Source: Paenibacillus sp. UNC451MF
GTDB taxonomy: Bacteria > Bacillota > Bacilli > Paenibacillales > NBRC-103111
Length of the DNA: 64,000 nt
NCBI RefSeq assembly: GCF_000686845.1
Contig: NZ_JMLS01000003.1
Coordinates: 310,001 to 374,000 of the forward strand
Direction: 5' to 3'
Of this stretch, positions 44,629-54,302 are shown piece after piece (within the stretch, counting starts at the first letter, position 1; each line of letters begins with the position of its first letter). The notes under the pieces were generated by a model. The model did not search any database and was not told where the DNA came from. It saw nothing but the letters and a program-made list of their open reading frames with translations. The position numbers and the translations under genes are program-made.

Positions 44629-45357
44629 ATGGAGAACCTGCTGTCGATAGAACATTTGTCCAAATCATTTACGCTGCACAATCTAGATAAACATATTTCT
44701 GCGGTTGAAGATGTAAGTCTGCATCTTAAAGAAGGAGAATTTGTGGGAATAACGGGGAAGAGCGGAAGCGGCAAATCTACCGTTCTAAGATGCATCTACC
44801 GTACCTACCTGCCTCATTCAGGGAGCATCTGGTACAACTCGGAAAGGTTTGGCCGCATCGATTTGGCTTCTGCTACGGAACGGACCATCATTGAGCTTCG
44901 CAAGCTAGAAATCGGTTATGTATCCCAATTTCTGAACGTTATGCCCCGCACGACAGCAAGGGAGCTGGTACGAAATGCCATTGTGGAAATGGGGCATGAC
45001 ACGGACTACGCAGATATTGAAACGGTGAAGATGCTGGAGCATTTCGAATTGGATCGAAGCTTGTGGGACAGCTATCCGGCAACCTTCTCAGGAGGCGAGA
45101 AGCTTCGATTAAATATCGCGAGAGCGATGGTTAAACGTCCGAGGCTGCTGCTGCTGGATGAACCTACGGCAAGCCTTGATCATGGTTCTAAACTGAAAGT
45201 GAAGGTATTGATAGAGCAGCTAATGAAGGAGGGTGCCACAATGCTAGGCATCTTTCATGACTTGGAGTTTATGCAGCATTTATGCGATAGAGAGTATCAA
45301 ATCAGAGATGGGAACATATTTACATCCGAAAAAAAGGAAAAGCTTACAACATCTTAA
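44629..45357 (+). CDS. phnL: C-P lyase ATP-binding protein PhnL
   Basis: A 242-residue ABC-type ATPase required with PhnG, H and I for the phosphonate ribosylation. Walker A GKSGSGKST, signature FSGGEKLR and Walker B LLLLDEPTASLD are intact. It starts 14 bp after phnM with AGGAGGTGATGGC upstream. It is the last gene of the enzyme block; an 87-bp gap with a repressor-like half-site separates it from the transporter genes. Confidence 0.94.
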   Translation: MENLLSIEHLSKSFTLHNLDKHISAVEDVSLHLKEGEFVGITGKSGSGKSTVLRCIYRTYLPHSGSIWYNSERFGRIDLASATERTIIELRKLEIGYVSQFLNVMPRTTARELVRNAIVEMGHDTDYADIETVKMLEHFELDRSLWDSYPATFSGGEKLRLNIARAMVKRPRLLLLDEPTASLDHGSKLKVKVLIEQLMKEGATMLGIFHDLEFMQHLCDREYQIRDGNIFTSEKKEKLTTS

Positions 45358-45395
45358 AGTAGTCAAAACATTCAGATAATAGTTGGGAACTATAC

Positions 45396-45404
45396 TAGAC
45401 TTGT
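45396..45404 (+). promoter_or_regulatory. PhnF-type half-site upstream of phnD
   Basis: TAGACTTGT, identical to the left arm of the dyad over the locus promoter (37094-37102). TTGGGA (45383-45388) could be a -35, but no good -10 is seen, so promoter function is tentative. Confidence 0.35.
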
Positions 45405-45444
45405 CCAAAATAAAAACCATGGGTTCATCGGGAGGAGTTTAAAA

Positions 45445-46503
45445 GTGAAAAAGATTTTGACTCTTATTATTTCATTATCTCTGGTTGCAGTAGCATCAGG
45501 CTGCGGCTCCAAAGCCGGGGATGCACAGAATGCGGCAGCTTCCGTCAAAACAAAGGATACTATAACCATTGCCTGGTATCCTAATGAATCTGGCGCAGAT
45601 TTGAAGAACGCTCGCGATGAACTGGGAAAAGTCATAGAATCCGCAACAGGTAAAAAAGTAGAGCACAAGACAACGACCGACTATATTATCGCTATTGAAG
45701 CTATTGCCAACGGCAGTGCGGATCTAGCTTTTATGGGGCCGCAAGGATATGTTGAGGCCAATGCCAAAAATAAGAAAGTGCTGCCTCTGGTCGTATCGAG
45801 TGGGGAGTCGGGTACTTTGGACGATGCGGTATACTTCAGCTGGCTCAATGTAAGAAAAGGGGAGGAAGAGCCGTATAAAAGCGGAAACGGCTTTGCTATC
45901 GATAACATTGCCGGCAAAAAGTTTTCCTTCGTCTCCAATTCCTCTACTTCCGGATTTAAAGTTCCATCCGCAGGCATTGTTAGCTATTTTGCTAAAAAAG
46001 ACAAATATAAGAATCTAACAGTGGATGATCTGCTTCAAGGAGGCAAGGATAAATTTTTCGGTGAAGTGTTGTTTGGCGGTACCCACCAAGGAGCCGCAGT
46101 AAATCTATTAACAGGCAAAGCTGATGTTGCTGCGTTCTGTGATACTTGTGTTGCCAACTATGTAGAGCTGTCTACAGGTACGGCTAACAAGCCAGGAGCA
46201 GTCTACAAAGTGAAACAAGGTGCGGCCGAACCTTTTAACACATTAATCGGCAAAGAATTTACAGTTATTTCTGTTACTCCAGTTTTGAACTCGCCATTCG
46301 CGATCAACACTGGCACTATAAGTGCGGAAGACCAGAAGAAGCTGAAGGATGCCTTTACCTCTGATGCGGTAACCAAGAACCCTAAGGTTTTCCTGCCAAG
46401 TGATTCCAAAGAATCCGGGTTGTTCAAGCAGAAGACGGGCAAAGAAAAATTTCTTCCTGTAGAAGATGTGTGGTTCAATCCGGTCAGAGAGCTGTCTAAA
46501 TAA
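45445..46503 (+). CDS. phnD: Phosphonate ABC transporter substrate-binding lipoprotein PhnD
   Basis: A 352-residue lipoprotein. The signal peptide ends at VASGC with Cys20 as lipidation site. The mature part has the PhnD-family features ITIAWYPNESG, DLAFMGPQGY, FVSNSSTSGF and GTHQGAAVNLLTGKADVAA. It captures phosphonates (2-aminoethylphosphonate-type) or phosphite outside the cell and hands them to PhnE. GTG start with GGAGGAG upstream. It begins the transporter block after an 87-bp gap. Confidence 0.94.
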   Translation: MKKILTLIISLSLVAVASGCGSKAGDAQNAAASVKTKDTITIAWYPNESGADLKNARDELGKVIESATGKKVEHKTTTDYIIAIEAIANGSADLAFMGPQGYVEANAKNKKVLPLVVSSGESGTLDDAVYFSWLNVRKGEEEPYKSGNGFAIDNIAGKKFSFVSNSSTSGFKVPSAGIVSYFAKKDKYKNLTVDDLLQGGKDKFFGEVLFGGTHQGAAVNLLTGKADVAAFCDTCVANYVELSTGTANKPGAVYKVKQGAAEPFNTLIGKEFTVISVTPVLNSPFAINTGTISAEDQKKLKDAFTSDAVTKNPKVFLPSDSKESGLFKQKTGKEKFLPVEDVWFNPVRELSK

Positions 46504-46545
46504 TCAATTCCTTCAACAGTACAATACTTAGTAAGGGAGTTAACC

Positions 46546-47334
46546 ATGACAACGTTATTGGAATTCAAGCAGGTATCGAAGCAATACGGTACAGATACTA
46601 GAGCGTTATCGGATGTTAATTTCGCTGTGAGAGAAGGAGAGTTCGTTTCCATCATCGGTCCATCGGGGGCTGGCAAATCCACTCTCCTTCGCTGCATTAA
46701 CCGTATGATTGACGCAAGCAGTGGAGAGATCATTTTTGATGGCGCTAATGTAATGGGACTTAAGAAAATGGAATTGAAGAAATTCAGAACCCGGATCGGC
46801 ATGATATTTCAGCATTATAATTTGGTCAACCGGCTGACTGTGATCGAGAATGTCCTACATGGGCGTCTCGGTTACAAGTCTACCTTGGAGGGAGTCCTCG
46901 GGCTTTACTCTAAAGAGGAGAAGGATCAAGCCTGCGCCATTTTACAAATACTCGGACTTGAAGAGCACATGTACAAACGTTGTGACCAGCTAAGCGGCGG
47001 ACAAAAACAAAGGGTAGGGATTGCACGTGCCCTTATACAGGAACCCAAAATGCTGCTGTGCGACGAGCCGATCGCATCTTTAGACCCTAACGCTTCCAAA
47101 GTCATTATGGAGCACTTGCGCAGCATTTCTTCCACTATGGGGATTACGGTTGTAATCAACTTGCATCAGGTGGATGTAGCCCTCAAATATTCGGATCGGA
47201 TCATTGGAGTGAACAAGGGCTCCATCGTCTATGATGGGCCTCCGGCTAATATCAGGCGCGAACAGCTTGCAATAATCTACGGCTCAGAACTGGATGAGCA
47301 TGTAGAGGAGATGGACAATTCCTATGCAGTATAA
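46546..47334 (+). CDS. phnC: Phosphonate ABC transporter ATPase PhnC
   Basis: A 262-residue ABC ATPase that drives phosphonate import. Walker A GPSGAGKST, signature LSGGQKQR and Walker B MLLCDEPIASLD; Q-loop in IFQHYNLVNRL, typical of PhnC. It lies 42 bp after phnD and overlaps the first phnE by 11 bases. Confidence 0.95.
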   Translation: MTTLLEFKQVSKQYGTDTRALSDVNFAVREGEFVSIIGPSGAGKSTLLRCINRMIDASSGEIIFDGANVMGLKKMELKKFRTRIGMIFQHYNLVNRLTVIENVLHGRLGYKSTLEGVLGLYSKEEKDQACAILQILGLEEHMYKRCDQLSGGQKQRVGIARALIQEPKMLLCDEPIASLDPNASKVIMEHLRSISSTMGITVVINLHQVDVALKYSDRIIGVNKGSIVYDGPPANIRREQLAIIYGSELDEHVEEMDNSYAV

Positions 47335-48109
47335 CTTCTTCGCCAGAAAACGCATGAATTCGTTGCTCTTCTGTACCTTGCTGGTAACTGTAACGATTGT
47401 GGCCATAATCATTACGGATTATAACGTAATCAAAGGCTTTACCTCCGTACCGAAAGCGGTGGAGTGGGCTATTAGTAATTTTTATCCGAGTGAAAAAGCA
47501 ATGAAGCGTCTTCCTGCGATTTTGAGCAGTTTGTCTGAAACGGTACTCGTATCCATAGCCTCTACCACTGTTGCCGCTGTTTTCGCCTTGCTGTTTGCTA
47601 TCCTTGGATCCAACACGACCGGGGTGGGGGGAGTCGTCAGTTTTATAAGCAGATCGATTGCCACTTTGTTTCGTAATATTGATGTCGCTGCTTGGTCGAT
47701 GATTCTGCTTTTTTCGTTCGGTCAAAGCGTGCTGACAGGCTATTTTGCACTTTTCTTCGGCTCATTCGGGTTTTTGACACGTGCATTTATGGAGTCGATT
47801 GATGAAGTAAGCAACAGCTCCGTAGAGGCATTAAAGGCAACGGGAGCAAGCTACTTCTCTATCATTTTTCAATCCGTGATTCCTTCGAGCATTCCCCAAT
47901 TGCTCAGTTGGATCCTGTTTATGGTGGAAACCAACATCCGTCAAGCCACTCTGATTGGTATTTTGACCGGTACTGGCATCGGCTTCTTGTTTAGTCTGTA
48001 TTACAAAGGCTTGAATTACAGTTCCGCTTCTTTGGTCGTCATTGTCATTGTCATCGCCATCATGATCATTGAATCGGTTTCCAACTATGTAAGGAGGGTG
48101 ATTTTGTAA
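47324..48109 (+). CDS. phnE: Phosphonate ABC transporter permease PhnE (first copy)
   Basis: A 261-residue permease with about six helices. The ATPase-coupling loop is EALKATGASYFSIIFQSVIPSSIP. PhnE permeases work as a pair; the second copy follows after 1 bp. Its ATG overlaps the end of phnC, with GAGGAG about a dozen bases upstream. Confidence 0.93.
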   Translation: MQYNFFARKRMNSLLFCTLLVTVTIVAIIITDYNVIKGFTSVPKAVEWAISNFYPSEKAMKRLPAILSSLSETVLVSIASTTVAAVFALLFAILGSNTTGVGGVVSFISRSIATLFRNIDVAAWSMILLFSFGQSVLTGYFALFFGSFGFLTRAFMESIDEVSNSSVEALKATGASYFSIIFQSVIPSSIPQLLSWILFMVETNIRQATLIGILTGTGIGFLFSLYYKGLNYSSASLVVIVIVIAIMIIESVSNYVRRVIL

Positions 48110-48110
48110 T

Positions 48111-48980
48111 ATGGAAATTCAGGAATCCGTCAGAACCGCCTATAACAAAGGCAGCAGCCGGGACATTTCCAACGATGAACGGATAAAATCGAAGCCGTTT
48201 AATAAGCAAACTTTTCTTATCCGGCTTACTCTGGCAGCTCTAGCTATGTTGACAGTCTATGGATTTGTAACCTTTGATTATAAGGAAATTCACTTCTTAG
48301 ATGCCATCTATTCCACTGCGGGCACGATCAAAACAATGTTTTTCCAGCCGTTTCTTAATCACATATCTTTTGTCGAGGCGCTTATGCAGGTCGTTATTAC
48401 ACTGGGGCTTGCGTTTCTCACGACACTGTTCGGTGCCGTCATAGCGTTGTTCCTAAGCTTGTTAGCTGCACATAATTTATCTAATTACAGGCTTTCGATC
48501 TTTATTAAAGGTATCGTTGCTTTTATTAGAGCGGTTCCGACTGTATTATGGGTATTGATTTTTGCTGTTGCGGCAGGACTGGGAAGTGTTGCAGCGGTTA
48601 TTGGTATGACCTTTCATTCTATCAGCTACCTTGTAAAAGCGTATTCAGAATCATTCGAAGAGCTGGATAAAGGTATTATTGAAGCGCTTAAGGCAAGTGG
48701 CGCCAATTGGTGGCAGATTGTATTTCAGGCTGTTATTCCGTCATCCATCACCTATCTGATTTCATGGACGTTTATGCGATTTGAGATCAACTTTGCAGTT
48801 GCGGTTGCCATGGGTGCAGCAGCAGGAGCGGGCGGTATCGGCTACGATATGTTTATGGCCAGCGGCTATTACTATGATGTTCGGGAAATTGGTGCTATTA
48901 CCTATTTGATCCTTGCCTTCGCCGTCTTGCTTGAAGTGATTGCTTCGAGAATCAAGAAGAAATTAAGAGTTCAGGATTAA
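48111..48980 (+). CDS. phnE2: Phosphonate ABC transporter permease PhnE (second copy)
   Basis: A 289-residue permease with a longer cytoplasmic N-terminus (about 35 residues) before the first helix. The coupling loop EALKASGANWWQIVFQAVIPSSI matches that of the first PhnE. The two permeases probably form a heterodimer. It ends the locus; a terminator lies 26 bp beyond the stop. Confidence 0.93.
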   Translation: MEIQESVRTAYNKGSSRDISNDERIKSKPFNKQTFLIRLTLAALAMLTVYGFVTFDYKEIHFLDAIYSTAGTIKTMFFQPFLNHISFVEALMQVVITLGLAFLTTLFGAVIALFLSLLAAHNLSNYRLSIFIKGIVAFIRAVPTVLWVLIFAVAAGLGSVAAVIGMTFHSISYLVKAYSESFEELDKGIIEALKASGANWWQIVFQAVIPSSITYLISWTFMRFEINFAVAVAMGAAAGAGGIGYDMFMASGYYYDVREIGAITYLILAFAVLLEVIASRIKKKLRVQD

Positions 48981-49006
48981 ACCCAAATCTCAAATTGTAA
49001 AGATAA

Positions 49007-49045
49007 GAAACGCCGCACTCGGTTGATGCTGAGAGCGGCGTTTTA
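49007..49045 (+). terminator. Terminator of the phn locus
   Basis: AAACGCCGC (49008-49016) pairs with GCGGCGTTT (49035-49043), followed by T-rich bases. It also lies 40 bp past the end of the minus-strand pentapeptide gene. Confidence 0.75.
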
Positions 49046-49082
49046 GTTCAGATGTGAAGTACATTTGTGAAGTGTGATGAGC

Positions 49083-49967
49083 TCATTTCTTTTTATCGGG
49101 ATCGAACCAGTGCAACGGATGGGTGAGTGATGGAGGCAACTTGGTATCGGCATCGCCTAACGCGGAGTTGATCTGCGATTGGGTAAGAAAAATACTCTCC
49201 GTTAGATCAGCCCCTCTAAGATCAGCGTCTCGGAAATCCACACCGATGAGGTCAGCAGCTCTTAAGTCGGCTCCTCTTAGATCCGCAGCGATCAGATAGG
49301 CCCCTCTCAAATTAGCGCATCGAAAGTCGGCTCTTTTGAGATTGGCGCCAATAAGGTCAATTCCTCGGCCATGATTTTTCTTCCGCTTTAATGAATCCTT
49401 ATACCGCTGCCTGGCTTCATCACGTACGAGCTCACTAGTTTGAAGGAGCAGCTTATTAACTTCTGCCCGATGTTCTGGGATGTTTAGTTCTAAGAGTGAA
49501 TCAGGATTAAGGTATGTGAGTCGTTCCGTCTTGTCTAGCGCCAAGCTGAGTGCATCGTATATTGGATAAGCTTGCCTAAGTGTCAGTGCTTCGGATAAAT
49601 ACCAGATCAGTTCATGGAGTTGTCGCATGATAGGAAACACATAGAACATTTGTTCTCTGATGCCTGGAGCTCGTCTCCAATCACGACCTTCAAACGTAAC
49701 TTGTGAGACCTTTTGCCCAGCACCAAAGCAATCATAAACCGTGCAACCACGAAATCCGCTCTCCCTGAGCCTATTATGAATACCGCAGCGGAAGTCCGAT
49801 TGCAGGTTTTGACAGGCATGTCCTGCATCTTTATCCCTTGCAAAGTCTGAAGAGGCTGAGAATGGCAGCACGACACAGCATAAGCCGAAGCAATTCTCAC
49901 AGTCCGCTTTCATGCTTAGCTGGCTTTTGTTGGGAACAGAACTAAAATCATTGTGACTCTCAGTCAT
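49083..49967 (-). CDS. Pentapeptide-repeat protein with cysteine-rich N-terminus
   Basis: A 294-residue protein. The N-terminal 75 residues contain a cysteine cluster (CENCFGLCC, then CQNL, RCGIH, GCTVYDC), like YkgJ-type metal-binding proteins. A helical middle follows. Residues about 205-265 are pentapeptide repeats of A(D/N)LRx type forming a short right-handed beta-helix. ATG 49967 was chosen because GGAAGGAG lies 8 bases before it. The combination occurs in other bacilli, but its function is unknown. It is divergent from the second ger operon. Confidence 0.75.
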   Translation of the reverse strand: MTESHNDFSSVPNKSQLSMKADCENCFGLCCVVLPFSASSDFARDKDAGHACQNLQSDFRCGIHNRLRESGFRGCTVYDCFGAGQKVSQVTFEGRDWRRAPGIREQMFYVFPIMRQLHELIWYLSEALTLRQAYPIYDALSLALDKTERLTYLNPDSLLELNIPEHRAEVNKLLLQTSELVRDEARQRYKDSLKRKKNHGRGIDLIGANLKRADFRCANLRGAYLIAADLRGADLRAADLIGVDFRDADLRGADLTESIFLTQSQINSALGDADTKLPPSLTHPLHWFDPDKKK

Positions 49968-50171
49968 TACAATATCTCCTTCCGCTTCAACATGTTCTTT
50001 CACATAATCTAATTTTAAGGCAAGTTTAAAATAGAATAATAGATATTTTTTTATAGTAAAAATATAATCCTAATCTATTCTAATACTCCTCTAACAAAAG
50101 AATGTGCAGCGTTTATCTCCATTTCTGAATGGTCATAATGAGGAGTAGGAGACTTGGGAGGTAGCTTGCTT

Positions 50172-51728
50172 ATGTATCGAAAGTCATCAACAGATCGTCG
50201 TAATATAGATGAAACTTTCATCTCACCGGAGTATGCAAAGATTCCTATAGACCCTAAGGTTGAACATAATTTAGAACGTATTCTGAATGATTTCGGTGGA
50301 AGCGACGATGTGGTCATCCGCAAAATTCCTTATGAAGGGACGGAGTCGATTGCAGCAGCTGTTGTATATATAGACGGCATGTCGGACTCCTCAGCGATCA
50401 ACAGTTATATTAATGATGTATTAAGGCACTCCTTAAACATGGTTTCCCATTCAAATCCGACGGACGGTATGAAAACAGCGCTCCTAGCTAAAGAGCTTCT
50501 TATAGGGATAGGTTCGATTCACACAGAATCGGAAATGGCTTCCTTATACAAATATTTACTTTCGGGAGAAGCAATCATTTTCCTGGACGGCTTCGACGAA
50601 GCCTATCTCGCTTGTATTCGTGAATGGAAGGGTCGCGATGTGACGGAGTCGACGAACCAAACATCTGTTCGGGGTCCGAGGGAAAGCTTCACCGAGACAC
50701 TTCGTATTAATACGTCGTTAATAAGGCGTAAAATTAAAGATACTAGGCTCAGGCTTGAAACGATTTCGATTGGAAGGACGACGAAGACAGATGTCACAAT
50801 AATGTATATTAAGGAAGTGGCCAAGCCTTCAGTTATTGAATTGGCCCGCTCGCGATTGAGATCCATCGACATTGATAGCGTCCTTGATAGCGGCTTTCTC
50901 GAGGAATTGATTGAGGACAATAAACTATCCCTGTTTCCTACAATTTATAACTCTGAACTGCCGGATAACGTCGCAGCACAGCTGTTGGAAGGAAAAGTGG
51001 CCATTTTGGTGGACGGCACGCCAAACATATTGCTTGTGCCGACGCAGCTAGTTACATTTTTCCAATCAACAGAGGATTATTACCAACCTGCTATTTATGC
51101 GAGCTTACTGCGCCTATTGCGATTTGGCAGTGTCTTCATTTCGCTTCTGCTTCCTTCCCTTTACATTGCTATTACGACTTTTCATCGAGATATGCTCCCG
51201 GCATCGCTGTTGATCAGTTTGGCAGCACAGAGAGAGGGAGTACCCTTTCCGGCATTTGTTGAAGCTCTTGGCATGGAGGTAACCTTTGAGATTTTACGTG
51301 AAGCGGGTTTGCGCATGCCCCGTGCGATAGGTCAGGCGGTATCGGTTGTCGGTACGCTTGTTATTGGACAAGCTGCAGTTGAAGCGGGGATTGTATCTGC
51401 AGCGATGGTCATCGTCGTTTCCGTCACAGCCATTTCCACATTTACGCTTCCGTCGTATAGTATGTCAATCCCGATTCGGATTCTCCGTTTCACGTTTATG
51501 GGCGTGGCTGCTAGCTTCGGGTTATTCGGTATTATCATGGGTTTGTTTGTACTGCTACTTCATTTATGCGCACTGAAATCCTTTGGAGAACCGTACATGT
51601 CTCCGTTTTCACCATACAGAAAAACGGATTTAGAGGACACGATTGTACGCCTGCCAAGATGGTTGATGTTCAAACGGCCCGGCACTTCATTGGGAAACGG
51701 CGGCGGAAGGTTTCGTAAGCGTTGGTAA
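50172..51728 (+). CDS. gerAA: Spore germinant receptor A subunit, second operon
   Basis: A 518-residue GerA-family protein. The soluble N-terminal half has VRGPRESFTETLRINTSLIR and the membrane half has FEILREAGLRMPRAIGQAV. It is paralogous to the A subunit at 8.4-9.9 kb. ATG 50172 lies 10 bases after GGGAGG; a TTG at 50154 or 50166 is possible. It is the first gene of an A-C-D-B operon. Which nutrient it senses is unknown. Confidence 0.93.
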   Translation: MYRKSSTDRRNIDETFISPEYAKIPIDPKVEHNLERILNDFGGSDDVVIRKIPYEGTESIAAAVVYIDGMSDSSAINSYINDVLRHSLNMVSHSNPTDGMKTALLAKELLIGIGSIHTESEMASLYKYLLSGEAIIFLDGFDEAYLACIREWKGRDVTESTNQTSVRGPRESFTETLRINTSLIRRKIKDTRLRLETISIGRTTKTDVTIMYIKEVAKPSVIELARSRLRSIDIDSVLDSGFLEELIEDNKLSLFPTIYNSELPDNVAAQLLEGKVAILVDGTPNILLVPTQLVTFFQSTEDYYQPAIYASLLRLLRFGSVFISLLLPSLYIAITTFHRDMLPASLLISLAAQREGVPFPAFVEALGMEVTFEILREAGLRMPRAIGQAVSVVGTLVIGQAAVEAGIVSAAMVIVVSVTAISTFTLPSYSMSIPIRILRFTFMGVAASFGLFGIIMGLFVLLLHLCALKSFGEPYMSPFSPYRKTDLEDTIVRLPRWLMFKRPGTSLGNGGGRFRKRW

Positions 51729-51743
51729 GGAGTTGAAAGCATC

Positions 51744-52925
51744 ATGATGTACAGAATAGCGGTTATTGTGCTTTGCTTGCTCATGCTAACCGGCTGCTGG
51801 AGCAGACGAGAACTCAATGATTTGCTAATTGTACTTGGAGTCGGTATTGACTGGGAAGATGGTGAATATCTGGTATCGTTCCAGGTCGTCAATCCAAGCG
51901 AGATTTCGATGCAAAAAAAAAGCGGTGAACGTCCGCCCAGTACACTCTATCAGGGTAGAGGCAAAACACTGTTTGAGGCAGCAAGGTCTTTAACAGCTGA
52001 AGCACCACGGAAAGTATATATGGGACATCTTCAAATCTATGTAATCGGTGAAGAATTGGCTAGAAGGGGCATAAGTGAATTTATTGATAATGCTATGCGA
52101 GATAATGAATTGAGGATGGACTTCAACCTTGTTGTGGCAAAAGGAATGAAGGCGGAGAATGTTCTTAAGCTGTATACGCCGCTTGAGAAGCTGCCTAGCT
52201 ATAGCATGCAGCAATCACTCCGAACCTCTGCAAAGTCTTGGGCTCCAACCGTAGCTATCACATTGGACGAGGTTCTGAATAAGCTGTCCGGAGATGGTCA
52301 AGAGCTTGCATTAACCGGAATCAACATGATCGGCAGTCCCAAAGTGGGTGAAACCAAAAAAAACATAGAGCGGTTCTTGCCTCCAAGCCGTTTCCGTTAT
52401 ACGGGTATGGCTGCTTTTAAGGATGATAAACTGATTGGATGGTTGAATGAAAAAGAAAGCAAAGGGTATACAGATATTACAAACAATCTAGATAGCACCT
52501 CAATAGAGATAGCGTGCGGTGGTCAAAACTATATGGGGATTGAAGTTACATCATCGGATTCCAAATTGAAAACGAAGGTTCAAAATGGTGTACCGGAGGT
52601 TAACATTCACATTAGGGCTGAGGCGAATATCGTTGATAGGGCCTGCAAAGATGTCAACTTAACCGATCCCGAGACGATCAAGCGTCTTCAGGATGAGACG
52701 AAACAAATTATTCAATCCAATGCGGTAGCGGCCGTCAAGCGAGCCAAGAAGATGAAGTCCGATATTCTTGGTTTTGGGAGCCAGCTTGGGAAGGATTATC
52801 CCGATTTCTGGAGGCAAGCCAAGGACAATTGGAACGAAGATGGATTCCCTCGAACCAAAGTTCATTACGAGATCGATCTGTTTATTCGAAAGACGGGAAC
52901 GATAGGAAATTCGACTATGAAGTAA
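51744..52925 (+). CDS. gerAC: Spore germinant receptor C subunit, second operon
   Basis: A 393-residue Ger(x)C lipoprotein. The lipobox is MLTGC with Cys18, followed by WSRRELNDLLIVLGVGIDW. It is about as long as the C subunit in the first operon but clearly diverged. AAGGAG lies ahead of an ATG ATG pair. It lies between the A and D/B genes. Confidence 0.93.
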   Translation: MMYRIAVIVLCLLMLTGCWSRRELNDLLIVLGVGIDWEDGEYLVSFQVVNPSEISMQKKSGERPPSTLYQGRGKTLFEAARSLTAEAPRKVYMGHLQIYVIGEELARRGISEFIDNAMRDNELRMDFNLVVAKGMKAENVLKLYTPLEKLPSYSMQQSLRTSAKSWAPTVAITLDEVLNKLSGDGQELALTGINMIGSPKVGETKKNIERFLPPSRFRYTGMAAFKDDKLIGWLNEKESKGYTDITNNLDSTSIEIACGGQNYMGIEVTSSDSKLKTKVQNGVPEVNIHIRAEANIVDRACKDVNLTDPETIKRLQDETKQIIQSNAVAAVKRAKKMKSDILGFGSQLGKDYPDFWRQAKDNWNEDGFPRTKVHYEIDLFIRKTGTIGNSTMK

Positions 52926-52939
52926 AGAAGGTGCTCCGT

Positions 52940-53149
52940 TTGTCATCCATAATTGCAGTCATTGCATTGGCGGTCGGCACCTTCTGGCTGGAAGCACCAG
53001 GGCTTATTCGCCGAAAACACAGATTGGAGCTAGTTGTATTCATCATTCTGCTGCTTGTGGGGACAACACTTTACGCGGCATTGGCAATGGAAGTACGTCT
53101 TCCGAACCCGTTAAGTATTTTAAAGACTATGTATAGAGGAATGTCTTAA
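52940..53149 (+). CDS. Small two-helix germinant receptor D-type subunit
   Basis: A 69-residue membrane protein from TTG 52940 with AAGAAGG 8 bases upstream. Two membrane helices (about 2-18 and 28-50) flank a basic loop RRKHR. Small two-helix D proteins encoded in ger operons of Bacillus are known to modulate germination. Its place between C and B, 32 bp before gerB, fits that class. It is missing from the other ger operon in this window. Confidence 0.7.
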   Translation: MSSIIAVIALAVGTFWLEAPGLIRRKHRLELVVFIILLLVGTTLYAALAMEVRLPNPLSILKTMYRGMS

Positions 53150-53180
53150 GTAAAACTGACAGACGGACAAGGAGGAACAG

Positions 53181-54302
53181 ATGGACAGATACGACAATGC
53201 CAAAATATCCGTACGTCAGTTTTCAATCTTAATTATGATTGGGATTATTGGAGATTCGATTCTTGTTCTTCCTACCATTGTTGCTGCTTCGGCTAAACAG
53301 GATGCTTGGCTATCCATGCTGCTTGCTTTACTACTTGGATTGGCTTCAGGTATCCTTTTTGGGGCAATTGCAAATAAGCTCCAAGGGAAAAGCCTTATAA
53401 CAGGGGCACGAGAAAAGCTAGGGATATGGGGGGGGAGCTTTTTCGGTATTCTGTTTTTGGTTGAATTTTATATGTGCGATCTAACGCTGTTAAGTGAGAT
53501 GAGTCAATTTATGACCACACAGATGATGCCAGAGACCCCTGTCAATGCCATCATTTTGTTTTTTATTGCGGTTATTATTATTGCATACAGATATGGCTTA
53601 GAAGCTTTCGCGCGAATGGGTGAGCTGCTCTTTCCGATCATTATGATGCTGTTCGTGTTTCTTGTCGTCTTCTTGATTCCTCAAGCGGATACATCGAATT
53701 TGCTACCGATAGCTGGCCATGGAATGGGTCCGATAATGAATGGAATAGTACCTGCATTTACATTCGGATTTGCTGAAATGGTTGTTCTTCTAATGTTGGT
53801 TCCGCATGTTGTCGATAATACGAAGCTGACAAAACCGATTCTGACGAGTTTTGTACTGGGGGGCACCATATTGTTCTTGGTGGTTCTCTTTTGCGTATTG
53901 GTGCTCGGCTCTAACTTAATGGAAACGAAGTATTATCCAACGTTTGTCTTAGCGCAAAAAATTCAGGTCGGCAATTTCCTGGAACGCTTGGAAGCAATCA
54001 TCGCCTTTTTATGGATTATTACCGTGTTTTATAAAACGCTGCTTAATTACTTCGCGCTTACGACCGGAATTGCGCAGCTGCTACGGCTTAAGGAGAGCCA
54101 TATGCTGACGATCCCGATTGGTATGATTCTGCTTGTGAGTGCGATTGTCAGTACACCGAATATTACGGTATATAACGATATCCTAAATAACTATTATCCG
54201 TGGTTCGACATGAGCTTTTGTGTCGGGCTGCCCATTGTATTTCTTATCATGCTGTTCATTGCAGGTAAACGTAAAAAGGATGGCAAAATCAATTCCATTT
54301 AG
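53181..54302 (+). CDS. gerAB: Spore germinant receptor B subunit, second operon
   Basis: A 373-residue spore permease with about ten helices. The segments MIGIIGDSILVLPTIVA and IVPAFTFGFAEMVVLLML match the GerB family. It is the last gene of the operon. ACAAGGAGG lies before the ATG. No strong terminator is seen within 100 bp. Confidence 0.93.
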   Translation: MDRYDNAKISVRQFSILIMIGIIGDSILVLPTIVAASAKQDAWLSMLLALLLGLASGILFGAIANKLQGKSLITGAREKLGIWGGSFFGILFLVEFYMCDLTLLSEMSQFMTTQMMPETPVNAIILFFIAVIIIAYRYGLEAFARMGELLFPIIMMLFVFLVVFLIPQADTSNLLPIAGHGMGPIMNGIVPAFTFGFAEMVVLLMLVPHVVDNTKLTKPILTSFVLGGTILFLVVLFCVLVLGSNLMETKYYPTFVLAQKIQVGNFLERLEAIIAFLWIITVFYKTLLNYFALTTGIAQLLRLKESHMLTIPIGMILLVSAIVSTPNITVYNDILNNYYPWFDMSFCVGLPIVFLIMLFIAGKRKKDGKINSI

